Origin: Mesostigma viride
Lineage: Eukaryota > Streptophyta > Mesostigmatophyceae > Mesostigmatales > Mesostigmataceae
NCBI GenBank assembly: GCA_009746045.1
Contig: RPFO01000015.1
Location: forward strand, 1,930,029 to 1,952,528
DNA: 22,500 bases
Reading direction: 5' to 3'
Shown: piece by piece, positions 10,671-19,045 of the stretch
Numbering within the stretch: position 1 is the first letter of the stretch
How the letters are laid out: each line of letters opens with the position of its first letter
Program-made: the position numbers and the translations under genes
The notes under the pieces: generated by a model
The model's input: only the letters and a program-made list of their open reading frames with translations
Databases searched by the model: none
What the model was told of the DNA's origin: nothing

Positions 10671-11241
10671 AGGCGAAATTTTCTCGTACAGGAGCTTCGT
10701 GCCTCCTGCACTGCTTGTGACGTATGCCCACCATAGGGATGCATGATACGCCATGTGGATGCAGTGTGCTGTGGATGCATAGAAGGGTACTGCCTGTAAC
10801 TTGCCAGGGATGACACCCAAGTATGTGCGTGCGTTCTGGGTACGAGGCTGCCCCTCATGGGAAATCCCTTGTAGTTGACTATTCCTGAGCCATGGGCATC
10901 AGCGATTTGCGACTTCTCTGGCACAGATGTACGACTTTTAGGACACTAGTCAATATTTCTTGTAGACGCTGGGGTTACCTTCGTGTGGGTCTCTATTACT
11001 GTCTACCTGTGGGTACAACCATATACTGAAGGCATTTACCCTTTGTTCATGTGTGTGCTGAGACATCTATAATATGGTCTGTGCTATATCATGCGGCAAT
11101 GCAGTGGTATATCATGCAGTGGTTTCCATGTTAAATACTTATAAGCTGCTAACTGGTGATGTCACAAGATGGTGCCTAAGTTATTTACTATACAGTCGTC
11201 TTTCTTGCTGCCTTTGGACCACCACCCTTGCCTTGTCACAG

Positions 11242-11823
11242 GCCATCATGTCCAGCATGCTCCGATATCACGAGGCAATGAGGTATCCTCCGGTGCCTCT
11301 GAAGGGGCTGGGTGGCAGTGCCATGCTTTGGGCTGCCTCTGTGCGCCCGGTAGTTGAAGGCAAGACCATCATGTCAGCATTCATGGAGTGGGTTCAGTGC
11401 GTGGACGGTGGCAGGGGCTGTGACAGCATGATTGCTGGGATTGAGCGCCAGCAGGGCAAGTCACAGGAGAAGTATGTGCCCAAATCTGCCTTCCTGGACA
11501 CTGCTCTTTTCCCTGGTGGCCCGCAGTATTTCCAAGACTCATCATTTGACCGCAGCAAAGTTATGGTTGTCCACAACAACTGGATGCAAGAGAAACAGAG
11601 CAGATTACAATTGTTTAAAGAAGGACATCTGCTTGAGACCGCCGAACCGCAAAGATCTTGTCAGAGGCTTTTCAAGAACGGTGATAAAGTAGTCTACCAA
11701 GTTGACCAACGATGCGTCTCTGAAAGAAACCGTCGCATGGCACACAGTGGCACCAGCGAAGAAAGAAAACTGTGGCTTATCGATGACTTTGATCAAGCTT
11801 GCATAGATATGGTATGCCAGTAG
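11242..11823 (+). CDS. GT77-like glycosyltransferase, C-terminal exon
   Basis: This exon completes the glycosyltransferase begun at 4977 and is entered in phase 0 after the acceptor TTGTCACAG. The joined protein reads VEQ then AIMSSML, where the family has a D/E-Q plus N-x-LL-like helix. Near exon residues 79-98 YVPKSAF...LFPGGPQYF matches the conserved FPxGxxYF block, and VMVVHNNWMQEKQSRL (about 107-122) matches the family's closing VH-x-N-W segment, which helps bind donor sugar nucleotide. The remaining 63 residues (LLETAEPQ to the TAG stop) are outside the domain and could be a genuine tail or read-through past an unseen splice site. Joined length is about 394 residues from 4977, short for a type II Golgi enzyme, so upstream exons are likely. 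Confidence 0.6.
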   Translation, partial: AIMSSMLRYHEAMRYPPVPLKGLGGSAMLWAASVRPVVEGKTIMSAFMEWVQCVDGGRGCDSMIAGIERQQGKSQEKYVPKSAFLDTALFPGGPQYFQDSSFDRSKVMVVHNNWMQEKQSRLQLFKEGHLLETAEPQRSCQRLFKNGDKVVYQVDQRCVSERNRRMAHSGTSEERKLWLIDDFDQACIDMVCQ

Positions 11824-11868
11824 TTTGCAGCCACAAATATATCAAGAGATGCATGTAGAACGAGAGCA

Positions 11869-11918
11869 TGTAAGAAAGAGACAGTGTATAATTAAATTAA
11901 ATTATAACATGACTGTAA
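11869..11918 (+). promoter_or_regulatory. Candidate poly(A) signals TGTAA
   Basis: TGTAA occurs at 11869-11873 and 11914-11918, about 50-95 bases after the stop of the GT77-like gene, in an A/T-rich stretch. TGTAA is a known green-algal polyadenylation signal, but a five-base motif is common by chance. Confidence 0.25.
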
Positions 11919-12147
11919 CATGCCGGGGCTATCAGCCAGGCACGTTGGGAAAGATCGTCTCCTCCTAAATACGGGACTATTGTCCCAGGGTTGATACCTG
12001 CCTGATAATGGAAGATATTCACTATGCTAAGGGCTACTTGCTGCAATCGCCGCATAGGCCCTGGGGCCATTATAATGTACCTTCTTGGATACTTCGCATG
12101 TGTTCATACACAATTGTTGGTTTTTTTTGTTGTATTCACCTTTGCCC
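11919..12147. other. Intergenic sequence, nothing recognised
   Basis: There is no coding region or repeat I can support. The last bases (TTCACCTTTGCCC) are shared with the sequence preceding the second foldback copy at 18191, so that repeat may begin slightly earlier than the arm. Confidence 0.4.
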
Positions 12148-12833
12148 GGACTTCCAGACTTTTTTTTTGCAAACTTATAGCCCGAGGCGGGGCCCGAGAT
12201 TAATTAAGAGGTACCTTGAAATTAAATAAGAGACATGCCTCAATCCAAATATATTTTAGGACGCGAGTTTCGATTGGCGTTAACTTGTAGTATTGGACGG
12301 CAAGCCGACAACATGTCAAGCCGTTTAATTCCTTTCGACTTTTACATTTTCTCGCAGTTGTCCAAAAAGGATCATTTTTATACCCGACTTCTCCGTTAAA
12401 TCTCATCGACCGGGTTTCGAAACAACCCACGAACGCCGTAGATGCAGATCCAACGGAGTAAACAACGTCACGACCGACGCGGCGCCAAATAGGTAGTCGC
12501 CTAGGTTCCTACTTCCTAGCTTTTCTGCGAGCCATTTTCGTGCCGCGTCGTGTACCCGTGAGATGTACCCGTGAGATGCAAAATCCGCTTGCCAGACCGG
12601 GATTCCGGGAACTCCGTCCAATACCGTCGTGCAGTACCACCAGTGCACTACCAATCTATCAATCGTACAATACTACGACTTAACGCCAACAGAAACTCGC
12701 CTCCAAAACTATATATTCATAGATGCACGCCTCTTATTTAATTTCAAGGTACCTCTTATTTAATCTCAGCCCCCGCAGGCCGCAGACTTGTCTTCTCCCG
12801 GTCAGGGCTAAGTTTTGCAAAAAACCAAAGTCC
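12148..12833. mobile_element. Foldback element F, copy 1, with both inverted arms
   Basis: The left arm (12148-12298) and right arm (12665-12833, reversed) match imperfectly along their length. Both start GGACTT, then T-rich sequence, GCAAA[A]CTTA, GAGATTAA[T/A]TAAGAGGTACC, TTGAAATTAAATAAGAG, CGAGTTTC, TTGGCGTTAA and GTAGTATTG. The right arm has an extra insertion of about 25-30 bases near its tip. Inside each arm the 12-mer ATTAAATAAGAG is nearly duplicated around GTACCTTGAA. The centre has a minus-strand frame (HWWYCTTVLDGVPG...) with no recognised domain. No target duplication was found. Long arms and no transposase fit a MITE or foldback-type non-autonomous element. Confidence 0.65.
12553..12578. 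repeat. Tandem 13-mer TACCCGTGAGATG x2
   Basis: Two exact copies abut at 12553-12565 and 12566-12578 within foldback copy 1. In copy 2 the same two 13-mers lie at 18602-18614 and 18961-18973, separated by 346 bases of unrelated sequence. Confidence 0.8.
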
Positions 12834-12857
12834 TAAGTCGAAACCATTTTTTCCTCC

Positions 12858-13737
12858 TGTTGAGCTTTGCTCATTTTATATATGACGCGTGGACGGGCTC
12901 AAAGGGGACCGACCTGCCGTAGGTAGCGTAAGACTAGCCGGCTTGTCACGAGGGTACTGCACCGGCCGGCCCTTTTTGTGCCGAGGCTGAGTGTGGTTCC
13001 GGAGTGCAGGCCTAGGTAGCTTCTAACGTACGTCACTAGACCTTGTACCTGCGCCAGCCGCCAGGCGTGGCGCAACTGTGATGGGCAGTCAGTACACCTT
13101 GTACCTGCGCCAGCCGGCAGGCCTGCGCGGCGCAATGTGAATGATAGTCAGTAAGAGTGGTGTAGGGGACGCAGGGAGGCCTCTTTTTAGCTTCGCAACT
13201 TTATCCCAGCATTTGCTGGCAAGGTCGGCTGGCCGCTATGGCGGCTGCGCTGAATGTAAGACGATGCTATCGGCCTCTCCGGGCGTGGAGAGGCCTAGAA
13301 TAAATTTCTTTTTGTTCGCCACCAACCGTTACAGGCCACGGTAATGGTTGGTGGGTGGGGGGCTCTATGACTTGAGTACGAGGGTGTGATTTCCGGCGCT
13401 GGGCCCACTGGCAATTCCCCTCTAGTACCCGTGGGTGCGGCAAGCAGCTTCCTGACACTGGGGGAGCTGCGGGAACGTCAGGGAAGGAGCCATACAGGCC
13501 AGGGCCAGCGGCTACGGTGGAAAGAATCACAGGTGGAGGCGAATCTGCCTTTAACGTGGAGATGGCTAGCGTGGGGAGCCAGGGTAGCCCATAACTGCCA
13601 GGAGCCTGACAGCGGACCCGATCTTTCGGCCTGTGGCCAGACGGGAGTTTCAGGGAGGATGCGGGGCTGGAGCAAATCTTGGTGGGAGGAGCGCGCTCTT
13701 CATCATAGCCCAGTTTTTCAGCAAAGACTGTTCGCCT
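12858..13737. repeat. Interspersed repeat R1, copy 2
   Basis: This is a direct-oriented homologue of 203-1063, beginning 25 bases after the foldback element and ending at GTTCGCCT where a (TTAA)n tract starts. It contains a local duplication not in copy 1: the block starting ACCTTGTACCTGCGCCAGCC at about 13039 is repeated, diverged, at 13095-13153. No recognised coding content. Confidence 0.85.
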
Positions 13738-13753
13738 TAATTAATTAATTAAT
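13738..13753. repeat. (TTAA)n tract at the R1 copy 2 end
   Basis: TTAATTAATTAATTAAT lies exactly where homology between the two R1 copies stops. It may mark a truncation or insertion junction. Confidence 0.7.
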
Positions 13754-14069
13754 AGACATGTGACTGCGTCACGTGAGCATAAGTCCTCAGCTAGTGGGAT
13801 CGAGGGGAACATGGGATGGAATGGATGGTGTAAGCTACCTGGGTCCTAGTTACAGGGGTGTGGGCACCGCGGCCCGAATCGCTATGAATGCCATATGCGG
13901 TCACACGCGGAGCCCCCACAGACTTGGGGGTGGTCTCCTTCATCACTACTTGCCATCTATCCTTGCGTATCATCTGCCTCCGTATTACAGACAAACCAGG
14001 AGGCTGCCCGGGCGTGAGCCCGTCGCGTCTAGTGTAGCACATGTCCATGCCGAGTCTATCACGAAAAGT
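13754..14069. other. Spacer between R1 and E2, nothing recognised
   Basis: Both strands are open over part of this interval, but neither translation shows a domain, and the frames run on into the E2 terminus, so they are not supported. The 8 bases before E2 are CGAAAAGT and have no partner after E2. Confidence 0.4.
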
Positions 14070-14479
14070 CCGGGTTGGTCTGTACGCCGTACGAATGCGA
14101 TAAAATGCGGGATAAAGCATATTTTGGGCCTCGACGTATTTAACGCGTATTTTACATCTGACCACGCGGTTTGGACTTAGAATTTTTCGGGGGTACCAGC
14201 GGGCAGCGGGCACTGGCGCGGTGCCCAGGTTCTGGGCGCGGCGCGCTCACTGCACATTTGAGATTTTTACTACTAGAAGTAGATGCGTACAGTTCTTTTC
14301 ATAAAGCGCAAGCCTTGCAAAATGTTTGGCCGGTAGGAGACAGCTAGGACTAGGTACATAACGCATAATAACAGTGTGCCAGCAAATGCCAGCTGTGCTA
14401 CTGACGGTGTAATGCAATATAGCGACGACGAGGCCAGTGCGACTGTGCGACAGTGTGCAGCCATTTTCGATTTGCAGCC

Positions 14480-15109
14480 ATGAAGAAGAAAGGGCCTGAA
14501 TGGGATTTCGTTCTCGAGAAGAAAGAAGCAGTCACAGATGCTGTTAGTAACAAAACGCAGTTTGTGTCGAATAAGTTCTGCTCATTTTGCAACAAGAAGT
14601 TCTCATACGGGGCGGGGGCAATCAGCGTATTCCGAGTCCGTGCACACTTTGCCGGAATCGCAGGGGAAGGGATGTTACCCTGCGACAAAATTCCACCGAA
14701 TATCCGGAGCAGGTTTCTCAGGATGTATAACAACAAGTCGCAGCAGTCAGACGCCAAGAAGCAGCACAATTTGAACAGGGCAATGGCGGAGATGGGAGGG
14801 GTTGCGCCGGCTGACTTGTCGTCGGTTCCCAGCAAAGGCCAGCTGAGCATCACCAAATGGCTGGTTCCCGTCGACGAGAAAGGTGTCCAGCTGCTGGCTG
14901 CTGAATTTTTTATCGAGAACGGCATTGCCTTCAATGCGGCTGAGAGCGCCTCTTTCAAGCAGATGGTGGCCGGCATGATCCAGTACAGAGGAGGGCACGT
15001 CACCCCTCCTTCTCGGCAGTTGTTGGGTGGCGACCTTGAGAGCATGGTCCGTAGTTGTGTCTTATGTCCTCTCATGCATTATAGAGTGGATGGCTTTCCT
15101 TACAATTAA
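14480..15109 (+). CDS. hAT-like transposase N-terminal fragment (BED finger, DUF659 start)
   Basis: This is a 209-residue open frame from the ATG at 14480 (MKKKGPEWDFVLEKK). Residues 34-68 have the BED-type zinc-finger pattern of plant-like hAT transposases: C34-x2-C37, then R-x-H56-x-AG and C68, followed by KIPPNI. Residues 143-186 (FFIENGIAF...FKQM...PPSRQLLGGDL) match the beginning of the DUF659 domain that follows the finger in many hAT proteins. The rest of that domain, the catalytic DDE residues and the C-terminal dimerisation region are missing; whole transposases are commonly 600 residues or more. The stop lies inside a TTAA repeat flanked by duplicated TTCCTTACAATT, which closes the frame. 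Such a protein could bind element ends but not cut DNA; whether it is made is unknown. Confidence 0.65.
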   Translation: MKKKGPEWDFVLEKKEAVTDAVSNKTQFVSNKFCSFCNKKFSYGAGAISVFRVRAHFAGIAGEGMLPCDKIPPNIRSRFLRMYNNKSQQSDAKKQHNLNRAMAEMGGVAPADLSSVPSKGQLSITKWLVPVDEKGVQLLAAEFFIENGIAFNAAESASFKQMVAGMIQYRGGHVTPPSRQLLGGDLESMVRSCVLCPLMHYRVDGFPYN

Positions 15110-15133
15110 TTAATTAATTGATTCCTTACAATT
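15096..15133. repeat. 12-bp direct repeat around (AATT)n
   Basis: TTCCTTACAATT occurs at 15096-15107 and 15122-15133 with AATTAATTAATTGA between. The first copy's AAT plus TAA makes the transposase stop codon. This looks like a small tandem duplication that later slipped. Confidence 0.7.
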
Positions 15134-15308
15134 CCCGTTGCAGCATGCTCCCCCCTGCATTTAACGAATCATAATCAGATAGGATTGCAGGGCATAAATG
15201 GAAGATGTTAATAAATAAGCATATACACCAAATTTCAGTTGTAATAACTGCATGACCATCATCAAGGAGCGTGCTAATTGGGTGACTGACAATTGGACCA
15301 CAAAAACT

Positions 15309-15398
15309 ATTTACCACCGCGTATTTTATACCCCCCACGTATAATACGCCTATTTTAAGTCCACGTATTATACCCCGCACACGTATTTTCCAACCCGG
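15309..15398. promoter_or_regulatory. C-type subterminal motif array of E2
   Basis: On the minus strand AATACGTG, ATAATACGTGG, GTATTATACGTGG and AAATACGCGG recur at roughly 25-base intervals. The same array is at 7162-7262 on the plus strand of E1. Repeated subterminal motifs are known binding sites for hAT transposases in other families; binding here is inference. Confidence 0.45.
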
Positions 15399-15501
15399 GG
15401 GGTTCATACCAGGGTTCATACTGAAAGAAGGGTCTTCACTAAATCTGACACGCATACGTTGCTCAAAGGTAGGAGGGGTGACAGAGGAACGACGACGATT
15501 G

Positions 15502-15524
15502 TTATTATTATTATTATTATTATT
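15502..15524. repeat. (TTA)n microsatellite encoding poly-Asn
   Basis: A perfect trinucleotide run, reading as Asn codons on the minus strand within the Pro/Ser-rich tract. Confidence 0.9.
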
Positions 15525-16234
15525 GGCATTATTAGAATTATTAGGGGTAGGTATAGGTGACATCTCTCCACCCACTAGATCCATGTTCAATTATGAGGAA
15601 AAACAATGAAAATTGCCTTAAGAAAAAGGATAGGAAGCTGAATTGAAGCAATGAAGGCAAAAGGAAAAACCTTGAATGTCTTAAGCAAAGAAAACAATTA
15701 AAATCAATCCTTCTTAACCACAGTAATGGATAGGGAACCAAACTCTAAGGTGAGAGGAGTATCTACACTAGAGGAGGATGGCACCGTAGGACGAGGGGGA
15801 GATGGAGGTGGTGTAACAAAACAAGGCTATCTACCAAAGGGCGAGCAAGAGGAGCAGGAAAAGGACGTCTTGGGGGTACAGCACCAGAGGTAGGGGCTGC
15901 AGGAAGGGTAGAAGTATAGTGACAGGGGGAGGACGTATTGGCTTATTGGCCCGTTGCTGGGCAGCCCTAACCTTAGGGGTATCAGTAGGGCTACCTTGTA
16001 CATTGAAGGCAGGGGTAGGGGAAGACCGATCAGGTTTCATAGGCAATAGTAGGCACTGATATGGGAGTCGTTGAAAGATGGCGCCCAAATGGTCGTCGAT
16101 GACCAACGCCGTACGTAGCCGAGGAACTCCTGCTGTGGGGTACAGGTACAACACCAACCACAAGGGTCTAAACGTAGGCATATATATACATCCAAACGTA
16201 AAAGAGAGTGGAAGGCGATGAACAACGTTCTAGC

Positions 16235-16295
16235 ATCGGCGACTAGCCGAATCTATTCCTAGGCACTTTCCTATTCTAGCCGAATATATTCCTAA
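16235..16295. repeat. Short tandem duplication
   Basis: CTAGCCGAAT[C/A]TATTCCTA appears twice, about 34 bases apart, separated by GGCACTTTCCTATT. Confidence 0.6.
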
Positions 16296-16811
16296 TGAAC
16301 GGATAGGAGGCACTTGAGGTGGAGGAGGTCCTACCTCTCCTCCCCCCCCCCACAAAGCATCTAAGATGCTCGCCTAGAGCTAACGAGCATATAAGAAAAC
16401 ACAGCAACATGCAAGGAAAAGAGGTGTAGTCTAAAGGGACGCTAATCGTCCTACTATCCATCCCTATTGAACCGTCAAACCCACTATCTAACGTCAAACA
16501 GCACCCAGCAAGGAAATGCACACACAGAAGGAAAAGGAAAAGGAACTAGCTACGTGAGGAGTTCATCCGCTTTGAGCAGGTCTAACTTCTAGGCAGGGCG
16601 TGTCCCGAATCGGGCAGCACTACCCCCCTAGCTTGCAGGCGACCCGCCCATTACCTGTCAAGAGGTTGTCTTCTTCTGTGCCCTGGCCGCGGAAGGCCTC
16701 TGGCGTATAGGGTTGCAAGGGAACTTCGTCGCGTCTACCTAAACCTCCGCTACCATTGTTACGTCCTGGCTCGACTCTATCCCAAACACCTCGCCTAACC
16801 TTTAATACCTA

Positions 16812-18190
16812 AACTAGTGAGGATGCACATACCTAGGAGTGAGGAGCTATATTGGCTATAAGACCTAGGACGCGACGACTCTGCTTCTCAATGCATTCCA
16901 TTATAATACGCCATATACCGAATAAAACCAGGGTACTACGAAGGAAACAATACTACACTGCCGTGACCCAAGCCTATATGTGTTAATTCATTTAACACAC
17001 GCCGAGTGCCATTCACGAAGGACAACTGCTGCATAAATGATCGCCGACAGGCGTGTATGCTCGGGCCGACATCGACCCTCGCCTACAGGACCAACGCACG
17101 TCCACAAGGTTCACACGCAGGATAAAAGGACCACTACTAAAGTACGCAGCGCGGCGCGACTGCACCGAACCACCATACTGTACAATTGCCACGTCACAAG
17201 GCCCGGTACCGACCGGCCAAAAGGTCCTAACTACACGTAAGCCTAGGAAAGTCAGCGAACTGCTCCGGAATGGCTGAGGCAACAAAGGACCTAATTTACG
17301 TCCGTAACAACAACAAAAGTTACGCGACGTAACACCAGCCACTCAGCGGCGCGACTTACAGTCCGCTTGACGAATGAGCTGCGCGAAATTTTGTTGCGAC
17401 CAATCACGAAAAGGTCAAACCACGGCGTCCATATTATTAGGGTTTTTGGGCGTTACATCCAGATGAGCCATTTGGCAGAGGTCCGTATGCCCAGATTGCA
17501 GCAGGAGCCAAACTCTGCGATGTCCTGTGTTCGCGAGCTCCAGATATAACCGTCGCAAACTTTTGGGCTGTTGGACCAAACTTTCCATTGACAAAATCCC
17601 GTTACAAACGCGCAGGAAGCTCACACGTGGATTTTCCTCTGCTCCACCGCCTGTAAGCGATTTTTCCCTGCTGTCTGCGGCGAGGTCACTCATCCCCGCG
17701 CGCATCGCGCTCCCGTGCAGGGGTAGCAGTCAATCTGGAGCTAGTTGAACTCCGCAAGACGTAGTTCGCGAGCTCCGTCCACTGCGCGGTTGCGCAAGTT
17801 GTCCCTTTGTACCAAGATACATATTGTGCAACTTCAAACAAAACTGGTTGCGTAGACTGCAGGCGCCAAGGCACACTTCATCATAAATCATCGTAAGGTT
17901 CCGGGTTCAAAAATCTTCCTAGGTCATGAATTTTTTTCGGGTTTTTTTTCTTCACCCTTTTGCCAACCTCCATGAATCTTGTGGTCGAAACCCTACAGCT
18001 ACCGCGCGCTCCTTGGCGAGGCTAGCGCCACCTGGCCCTCGGCGGCGGTACGTGGTGTCACGCAATCCCTAGCCGGGGCTCCCTGGCCGGGGACCGGCCA
18101 CAAAAAGAACGAGCTCCAATGTCGCGGGCGAAGCCCGCAAAACTTGTTGTAAGCTGCACACTAACAAAAAAAAAAAAAAATTCCTCCTGT
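16812..18190. other. No gene recognised
   Basis: Frames of 60-110 residues on both strands have no recognisable features. GTTCGCGAGCTCC occurs twice (17529-17541, 17764-17776). A GCGGGC-GAA-GCCCGC hairpin lies near 18124, and a run of 15 A at 18166-18180 precedes the second foldback copy; such an A-run could be a retroposon tail. Confidence 0.4.
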
Positions 18191-18203
18191 TTCACCTTTG
18201 CCC

Positions 18204-19045
18204 GGACTTACAGACTTTTTTTTTGCAAACTTTTAGGCCGAGGCGGGGCCCGAGATTAATTGAGAGGTACCTTGAAATCAAATAAGAGACATGCCTCTAT
18301 CCAGATATATTTTTGGACGCGAGTTTCGATTGACGTTATCTTGTAGTGATGGACCACAACATGTTAGGCCGTTTAATTCATTTCGACTTTGACATTTTCA
18401 CATCGTCATTAAAAAAGGATCAGTTATATACCCGACTTCTCCGTTAAATCTCATCGACCGGGTTTTGAAACAACCCACGAACGCCGTAGATGCAGATCCA
18501 ACGGAGTAAACAACGTCACGACCGACGCGGCGCCAAATAGTCGCCTAGGTTCCTAGCTTTTCTGCGAGCCATTTTGCTGTACAACGTCGTGCCGCGTCGT
18601 GTACCCGTGAGATGTACCTGTTGTGTATTTTTTGCTATTCCCAGGGTCAATTACCAAGGTCTCTAGCATTTACCAATTTTTTCGTAACTAACCCGGAACG
18701 CATTGAGTAATTTTGTAGTATCTCTACTAGCGCACTACTATAGACAGAACAGCAAGCCGGCCCGCCAGCCGCGCCAGGCCTGCATGTCGCAGGTGCGCCG
18801 TCACTCGTAATTGCACGGGCGCTTGTAATTGCACGGGCCACTTCAGCGCGCTGGAATACCCCCGGCTGGCGACCTCGCGGGCACGGCCTGACGGCCGTTG
18901 AACTTAAAAGTGGTGTAGGGGCGCGTGGTCTGTCATCACGGCTGGAAATGGATGGCTTTGTACCCGTGAGATGCAAAATCCGCTTGCCAGACCGGGATTC
19001 CGGGAACTCCGTCCAATACCGTCGTGCAGTACCACCAATGCCCGA
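18204..19045. mobile_element. Foldback element F, copy 2, interrupted and lacking right arm
   Basis: Bases 18204-18614 align with 12148-12565 in the same orientation (left arm and centre), and 18961-19045 resume the match to 12566-12650. Between them 346 bases are inserted between two copies of the 13-mer TACCCGTGAGATG. The right inverted arm of copy 1 has no counterpart; the sequence diverges after GCAGTACCACCA. Small indels (for example GCTGTACAACGT near 18574) separate the copies. Confidence 0.7.
18615..18960. mobile_element. 346-bp insertion between 13-bp direct repeats
   Basis: This segment is present only in foldback copy 2 and is bounded by TACCCGTGAGATG on each side. It holds a GTAATTGCACGGGC tandem pair at 18807 and 18825, and no open frame with a recognised domain. 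Its ends are not inverted repeats. Confidence 0.55.

Larger units (their letters stand above)
5580..11241 (+). other. Inferred intron of about 5.66 kb in the GT77-like gene
   Basis: The donor CAG|GTAATT at 5580 and acceptor CTTGTCACAG|GCC at 11241, with a pyrimidine-rich run before it, join two phase-0 frames that together complete one GT77-like domain. The interval holds the hAT-like remnant E1, a diverged tandem repeat at about 9930-10670 and GT microsatellite sequence near 6318-6342, and otherwise no supported gene. A 142-codon frame on the minus strand at 9261-9689 shows no recognisable domain. Small additional exons inside the interval cannot be excluded. Confidence 0.5.
14070..15398 (+). 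mobile_element. hAT-like element E2 carrying a transposase N-terminus
   Basis: The element is 1329 bp bounded by inverted CCGGGTTGG. The left end is of the A type (CCGGGTTGGTCTGTACGCCGTACG) and the right end, reversed, of the C type (CCGGGTTGGAAAATACGTG), the same pairing and order as E1 in the opposite orientation. The left subterminal region, including GGGGGTACCAGCG, GAGATTTTTACTACTAG and AGGCCAGTGCGACTG, leads directly into the open frame at 14480. After the frame, AGATAGGATTGCAGGGCA and CACCAAAT match E1 again. No 8-bp target duplication is found (left CGAAAAGT, right GGGGTTCA), so one flank has probably been rearranged. A full hAT transposase needs far more coding length, so E2 is also a deletion derivative. 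Confidence 0.7.
15400..16808 (-). pseudogene. Decayed Pro/Ser-rich coding tract, several frames
   Basis: On the minus strand, coding-like low-complexity segments follow one another in different frames. In order: RVEPGRNNGSGGLGRRDEVP (about 16589-16808, no ATG needed); GPPPPQVPPIRSLG; TYGVGHRRPFGRHLSTTPIS; SSPTPAFNVQGSPTDTPKVR; LPAAPTSGAVPPRRPFPAPL; TPPPSPPRPTVPSSSSVDTP; then a frame starting MNMDLVGGEMSPIPTPNNS with a poly-Asn run and SVTPPTFEQRM (15590 down to 15400). The last frame runs straight into the C-type end of E2. The product would be disordered and rich in Pro, Ser and Thr; no domain is recognised. It may be a real multi-exon gene whose splice sites I cannot place, or a frameshifted relic such as a retroelement gag. 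Confidence 0.35.

Noticed and set aside
10370-10924. 184-codon minus-strand open frame
   Set aside because: It spans the second unit of the diverged tandem duplication, and the first unit does not keep the frame, so it is not under coding constraint.
12403-12654. 83-codon minus-strand frame in foldback copy 1, partly repeated in copy 2
   Set aside because: No recognised domain; the shared part is due to the repeat, and copy 2 breaks it with the 346-bp insertion.
12847-12861. Shared TTCCTCCTGTT before R1 copy 2 and before foldback copy 2 (18181-18191)
   Set aside because: Only 11 bases in a pyrimidine-rich context; could be chance.
13068-13090. TGGCGCAACTGTGATGGG, resembling a tRNA-derived SINE A box in R1
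   Set aside because: No B box at the expected distance in either copy.
13773-14213. Overlapping frames of 135 and 140 codons on both strands before and into E2
   Set aside because: They run across the E2 terminus and resemble no family; explained by repeat sequence.
14062-15406. A target-site duplication for E2
   Set aside because: CGAAAAGT on the left and GGGGTTCA on the right do not match in any register tried.
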